Positions 14,093-16,755 of a stretch of DNA of 16,755 nt are shown one piece after another. The notes beneath the pieces were generated by a model, which was not told the DNA's origin, searched no databases, and was given only the letters and a program-made list of their open reading frames with translations. Source of the stretch: Bacillota bacterium. Lineage in GTDB: Bacteria > Bacillota > Clostridia > Oscillospirales > Oscillospiraceae. Made by a program: the position numbers and the translations under genes. The stretch covers positions 1 to 16,755 of the forward strand of contig JAJUHD010000037.1 in NCBI GenBank assembly GCA_029268085.1, given 5' to 3'. Numbering within the stretch: position 1 is the stretch's first letter; every line of letters starts with the position of its first letter.

Positions 14093-15223
14093 ATGGTGCG
14101 TGAAGAACACACAGGGCAGAAAAACTCCCGCGGAATACTTGCCGTGATACTGACTATACTCGTCGTGGTATTGGCGGTTATCGTGTTCCTTTACAGAGAC
14201 ACGCTGTCTCCGTCTTCCCTGTCAAAGAAAAACTCCGAAGATTTGGCGGATATGGTCTCCAAGAACAAGCCTTTTACATATGAAACCGGTTCGCGGCAGA
14301 TGTTTGCGCTCATGGGCGACGATCTTGCCATCGCTTCCTCGACGGGTCTACAACTCCTTGACAAGGATGGAAGCACAGTATCCCGCGAAGTATTCTCTAT
14401 GACGAATCCCGCCGTATGTTCCTGCGACACCACCTGCGCCTTTTATGACGTTGGCGGTTATTCTCTCCGCATTTATAAAGACGGCAAATTCAAGGACATG
14501 GAGCGCGAAAACGCCATAATCTCCGTTTCCGTCAACAGCTCAGGTTATTATGCCGTTGCAGGCTACGAAGCCGGCTACAAGGGCAGCGTGAAGGTATATA
14601 ATTCACAGCTCGAACCTATATACGAGTGGTATTCCGGCTCGGGCTACATAGTCGACGCCGCCGTTTCTCCCGACAGCTCAATGCTCGCTGTGCTCTGTGT
14701 TGAATCCACGGGGAGCGTTATCCGCCTCTTCAAGATGGACAGCGAAGAAGAATACTCATCCGCCTCAGTGCCCAATGAGCTTGCCTTCAAGCTCAGCTTT
14801 AATGAGGGCGGCAGCTTTTGCACTCTGTCTGAAAACTCTATTCATTTCTTCAGCTCCGGCGGCAAAGAACTTTTAAATTACGATTTCGGCGACGATTATT
14901 TGGCCGACTATGTACTCAGCGAGGACTGCTGGTCCGTCGTTTTGAGCAAATACGTTTCCGGCAGCGATGTAACACTCCTGAGTTTCGGGCCGAGCGGCAA
15001 AGAAATCGGCTTGGCGCAGCTTACCGCGGAACCGCTCGCGCTTGCCTCGCAGAAAGGCAAGCTTCTTGTCCTCGGTTCCTCTGACATTGCGCTCTATTCA
15101 CATGACCTTCGCCTTCAAAAACAGAACCACGTAGTCCCCGGGTTCGTTTCAGCCGTTTTAATGCCCAAGGGCAGCGTTTTGCTTCTCTCTTCGCATTATG
15201 GGGAAGAGTACGAGTTCAGATGA
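14093..15223 (+). CDS. Membrane-anchored beta-propeller-like protein (DUF5711 type)
   Basis: This 376-residue protein has a short cytoplasmic N-terminus, one transmembrane helix (about 14-34) and a large extracellular domain. That domain has repeated strand-rich blades such as L-Q-L-L-D-K-D-G, Y-S-L-R-I-Y-K-D-G-K, S-V-K-V-Y-N-S and S-D-I-A-L-Y-S-H-D, a WD40/beta-propeller-like spacing. I recognise it as similar to DUF5711 proteins of Clostridia, of unknown function. It likely presents a protein-binding propeller outside the membrane. The ribosome binding site is weak; no better in-frame start is seen, although the GTG directly after the ATG is possible. The CvpA gene follows after 86 bases, which include a small near-palindrome at 15222-15240. 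Confidence 0.72.
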   Translation: MVREEHTGQKNSRGILAVILTILVVVLAVIVFLYRDTLSPSSLSKKNSEDLADMVSKNKPFTYETGSRQMFALMGDDLAIASSTGLQLLDKDGSTVSREVFSMTNPAVCSCDTTCAFYDVGGYSLRIYKDGKFKDMERENAIISVSVNSSGYYAVAGYEAGYKGSVKVYNSQLEPIYEWYSGSGYIVDAAVSPDSSMLAVLCVESTGSVIRLFKMDSEEEYSSASVPNELAFKLSFNEGGSFCTLSENSIHFFSSGGKELLNYDFGDDYLADYVLSEDCWSVVLSKYVSGSDVTLLSFGPSGKEIGLAQLTAEPLALASQKGKLLVLGSSDIALYSHDLRLQKQNHVVPGFVSAVLMPKGSVLLLSSHYGEEYEFR

Positions 15224-15240
15224 CTGGTTTCGAATCAGTC
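15222..15240 (+). repeat. Near-perfect palindrome at the end of the DUF5711-like gene
   Basis: GACTG and CAGTC flank a central TTTCGAA, giving a 19-base structure with mostly paired arms. It begins inside the stop codon. No T run follows, so it is not a clear terminator. It may stabilise the 3' end of the mRNA or be chance. Confidence 0.35.
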
Positions 15241-15309
15241 AAAAACACGGCTTAAATTTAAATAAAAAGCGGACGCATGGTTTTTCGGCCGCATAACGTG
15301 AGGTATTGT

Positions 15310-16035
15310 ATGAGATTTGCTTTTGAGGCGGTTCTGCTTTTCATCATCGCTTTCTGCACATGGAACGGCTATAAAAAGGGCCTTGTAATGTGCATAGGGA
15401 CCATACTTGCAATAATAATATCTCTATATATAGGCGATCTTCTGGGCGACACCTTCTCGCCGGAAGTCGAACCCGTTATGCGGCCTTTCGTAAGTGGATA
15501 TATGAACGGCGCGGAAGGTATAATAACCGAGAACGCAAATGAGCTTCTCGGCTCTTCAGCCGGAGGCCTCTCTGTGGACGATGCTCTCGCGCAGAATCCC
15601 GACGTAAGGCGTGAGCTCTGCGTGAACAGCTACAAAAAGGTCGGCATCTATACCTCAGCTGCCGAAAAAATGGCGGACGAGGCGATCGCCCTTTCCGAAA
15701 ATAGCGATAAGCCCCTTGTAACGGCTATTGTTGACGTAATGTGCGGAAAACTCTCATATGCTCTGATTTTTATCCTATTTTTCCTGCTGACGGCGATAAT
15801 TATCACCGTTATAGCGAACCTTTTCAATCTCAGCTTTAAAATACCCGGAAAAGAAAAGCTCAACCATATAGGCGGCGCCATAGCCGGAGCGTTTACGGGT
15901 ATAATGATTTGTATGACTATTGCATGGGTGCTCAAATTTTGCGGCGCGTTCCTGCCCGAGGACGAAATGCGCCGTACCCTGCTGACCGCCCTGTTTTTAA
16001 AAGTAAACCTGCTGTCGGCTGTTTTGACAATATAG
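15310..16035 (+). CDS. CvpA-family membrane protein
   Basis: This 241-residue protein has hydrophobic segments at about residues 4-17, 26-41, 150-171 and 185-205. It starts with the F-x-x-V-L-L-F-I-I-A-F-x-x-W-N-G-Y-K-K-G-L pattern of CvpA proteins, and the G-G-A-I-A-G-A-F-T-G motif of the family lies near residue 190. CvpA proteins were first linked to colicin V production in E. coli and are otherwise poorly understood; they are widespread inner-membrane proteins. I start at the ATG at 15310, 6 bases after GTGAGG, rather than 33 bases upstream. The extracytoplasmic loop between helices 2 and 3 is unusually long (about 100 residues). The ClpE-like gene follows after 31 bases. Confidence 0.8.
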   Translation: MRFAFEAVLLFIIAFCTWNGYKKGLVMCIGTILAIIISLYIGDLLGDTFSPEVEPVMRPFVSGYMNGAEGIITENANELLGSSAGGLSVDDALAQNPDVRRELCVNSYKKVGIYTSAAEKMADEAIALSENSDKPLVTAIVDVMCGKLSYALIFILFFLLTAIIITVIANLFNLSFKIPGKEKLNHIGGAIAGAFTGIMICMTIAWVLKFCGAFLPEDEMRRTLLTALFLKVNLLSAVLTI

Positions 16036-16066
16036 CCGCCGCAGCATGATTCAAGGAGAATAAACT

Positions 16067-16755
16067 ATGCAGCCAACTGTTTGCGCTCGTTGTAAAAAGA
16101 ATATGGCCGTTATTTTCATATCGAAAATCGAAAACGGAGAGACCGTGAACGAGGGTCTCTGTCTTAAGTGCGCCCGCGAGCTCCATATTAAGCCCGTCGA
16201 CGATATTATGGCCAAGATGGGCATTTCCGATGAGGATCTTGATACGATAACGAATGAAATGTCGGCGGTCATCGGAGGAGCCGATACTTCCGCCGATTCC
16301 GATAATACCGATATTACGGATGACGAAGCCGGAAAAACCGCGACGTTTCCCTATCTCAACAGGCTTTTCGGAGCCGACAATGCGTTCAATCCAATCAATT
16401 CTTCATATCCCCAGCCCCCGCAGCCCTATGACAGCCGTCCCGGCAAAAGCGATACCAAGGAACAATATGCACGGAACAACTCAAAGCTGAAATTCCTGAA
16501 CAACTACTGCATCAATCTAACCGAACGCGCAAGCGACGGCCTTCTTGATAATATGGTCGGGCGCGAGGAGGAGCTTGAACGCGTTATCCAGATACTGAAC
16601 CGCCGTCAGAAGAATAACCCCTGCCTGATAGGCGAACCCGGCGTCGGCAAAACCGCGATCGCGGAGGGACTTGCCCAGCGCATCGCGGACGGAAGAGTTC
16701 CCTATAAGCTCCGAGACAAGGAAGTCATGCTCCTTGACCTGACGGCTCTTGTGGC
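16067..16755 (+). CDS. ClpE-like Clp ATPase with N-terminal zinc domain (runs off the right edge)
   Basis: The visible 229 residues begin with a zinc-binding module: Cys6-x2-Cys9 and Cys32-x2-Cys35, separated by 22 residues, with the pattern seen at the N-termini of ClpE and of the adaptor McsA. An acidic and proline-rich linker of about 100 residues follows. The first AAA+ module then begins: V-G-R-E-E-E-L-E-R-V-I-Q-I-L (164-177) and Walker A G-E-P-G-V-G-K-T (189-196). This is an unfoldase that would feed substrates to ClpP. The usual N-terminal double Clp repeat of ClpC is absent, as in ClpE. AAGGAG lies 8 bases before the ATG at 16067. The second AAA+ module and ClpP loop lie beyond the window. 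Confidence 0.88.
   Translation, partial: MQPTVCARCKKNMAVIFISKIENGETVNEGLCLKCARELHIKPVDDIMAKMGISDEDLDTITNEMSAVIGGADTSADSDNTDITDDEAGKTATFPYLNRLFGADNAFNPINSSYPQPPQPYDSRPGKSDTKEQYARNNSKLKFLNNYCINLTERASDGLLDNMVGREEELERVIQILNRRQKNNPCLIGEPGVGKTAIAEGLAQRIADGRVPYKLRDKEVMLLDLTALV

Noticed and set aside
16067..16755. A novel McsA-Clp fusion
   Set aside because: The zinc module followed by an AAA+ domain is the known ClpE architecture, so it is not new as a domain combination.
1..16755. CRISPR arrays, insertion sequences, tRNA or rRNA genes, phage modules
   Set aside because: No regularly spaced repeats, transposase-like protein, cloverleaf-like sequence or phage protein was seen on either strand.

Overview
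This window (roughly half G+C, with AT-rich intergenic gaps) looks like a chromosomal segment of an endospore-forming, Gram-positive member of the Clostridia. A gut-type Oscillospiraceae/Ruminococcaceae relative is my best guess, but that is inference. The reasons are a spoIIR sporulation gene, a V-type ATPase operon, a group II ECF transporter module joined to truA, a ClpE-type Clp ATPase with an N-terminal zinc domain, strong AGGAGG-like ribosome binding sites and consensus housekeeping promoters. I see no insertion sequence, phage gene, CRISPR array, tRNA or rRNA.

Layout. (1) 1-578, minus strand: the first two genes of a V-type ATPase operon, a coiled-coil stalk subunit and a subunit C that runs off the left edge. 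(2) 579-1009: a long AT-rich divergent gap with a good plus-strand promoter and three inverted repeats. (3) 1010-3944, plus strand: archaeal-type cofactor-independent phosphoglycerate mutase, ispE (isoprenoid MEP pathway) and spoIIR. The gap before spoIIR holds a sigma-F-like promoter and a hairpin that buries the spoIIR ribosome binding site. (4) 3963-6861: consensus promoter, yybP-ykoY manganese riboswitch with intrinsic terminator, then a P2-type cation ATPase and its terminator, together a metal-responsive efflux unit. (5) 6873-8209: a two-gene operon of an SPFH membrane protein and a small ribbon-helix-helix protein, with a perfect inverted repeat lying over the -10 box. It ends in a bidirectional terminator. 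(6) 8215-9627, minus strand: a membrane-anchored SGNH hydrolase followed by a DUF4358-type lipoprotein. (7) 9753-14009, plus strand: an RlmI-like methyltransferase, ecfA1, ecfA2, ecfT and truA, tightly packed and probably cotranscribed. (8) 14064-16755, plus strand: a membrane-anchored DUF5711-like beta-propeller protein, a CvpA-family membrane protein and the N-terminal third of a ClpE-like unfoldase that runs off the right edge.

Most genes are ordinary housekeeping functions. The parts most worth a second look are regulatory: the riboswitch with mutually exclusive P1 and terminator pairings, the SPFH/RHH operon with its dyad operator, the RBS-masking hairpin of spoIIR and the dyad-rich leader of the phosphoglycerate mutase gene. 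I did not find convincing evidence of a wholly new multi-gene system. The SPFH/RHH pair is the nearest candidate.
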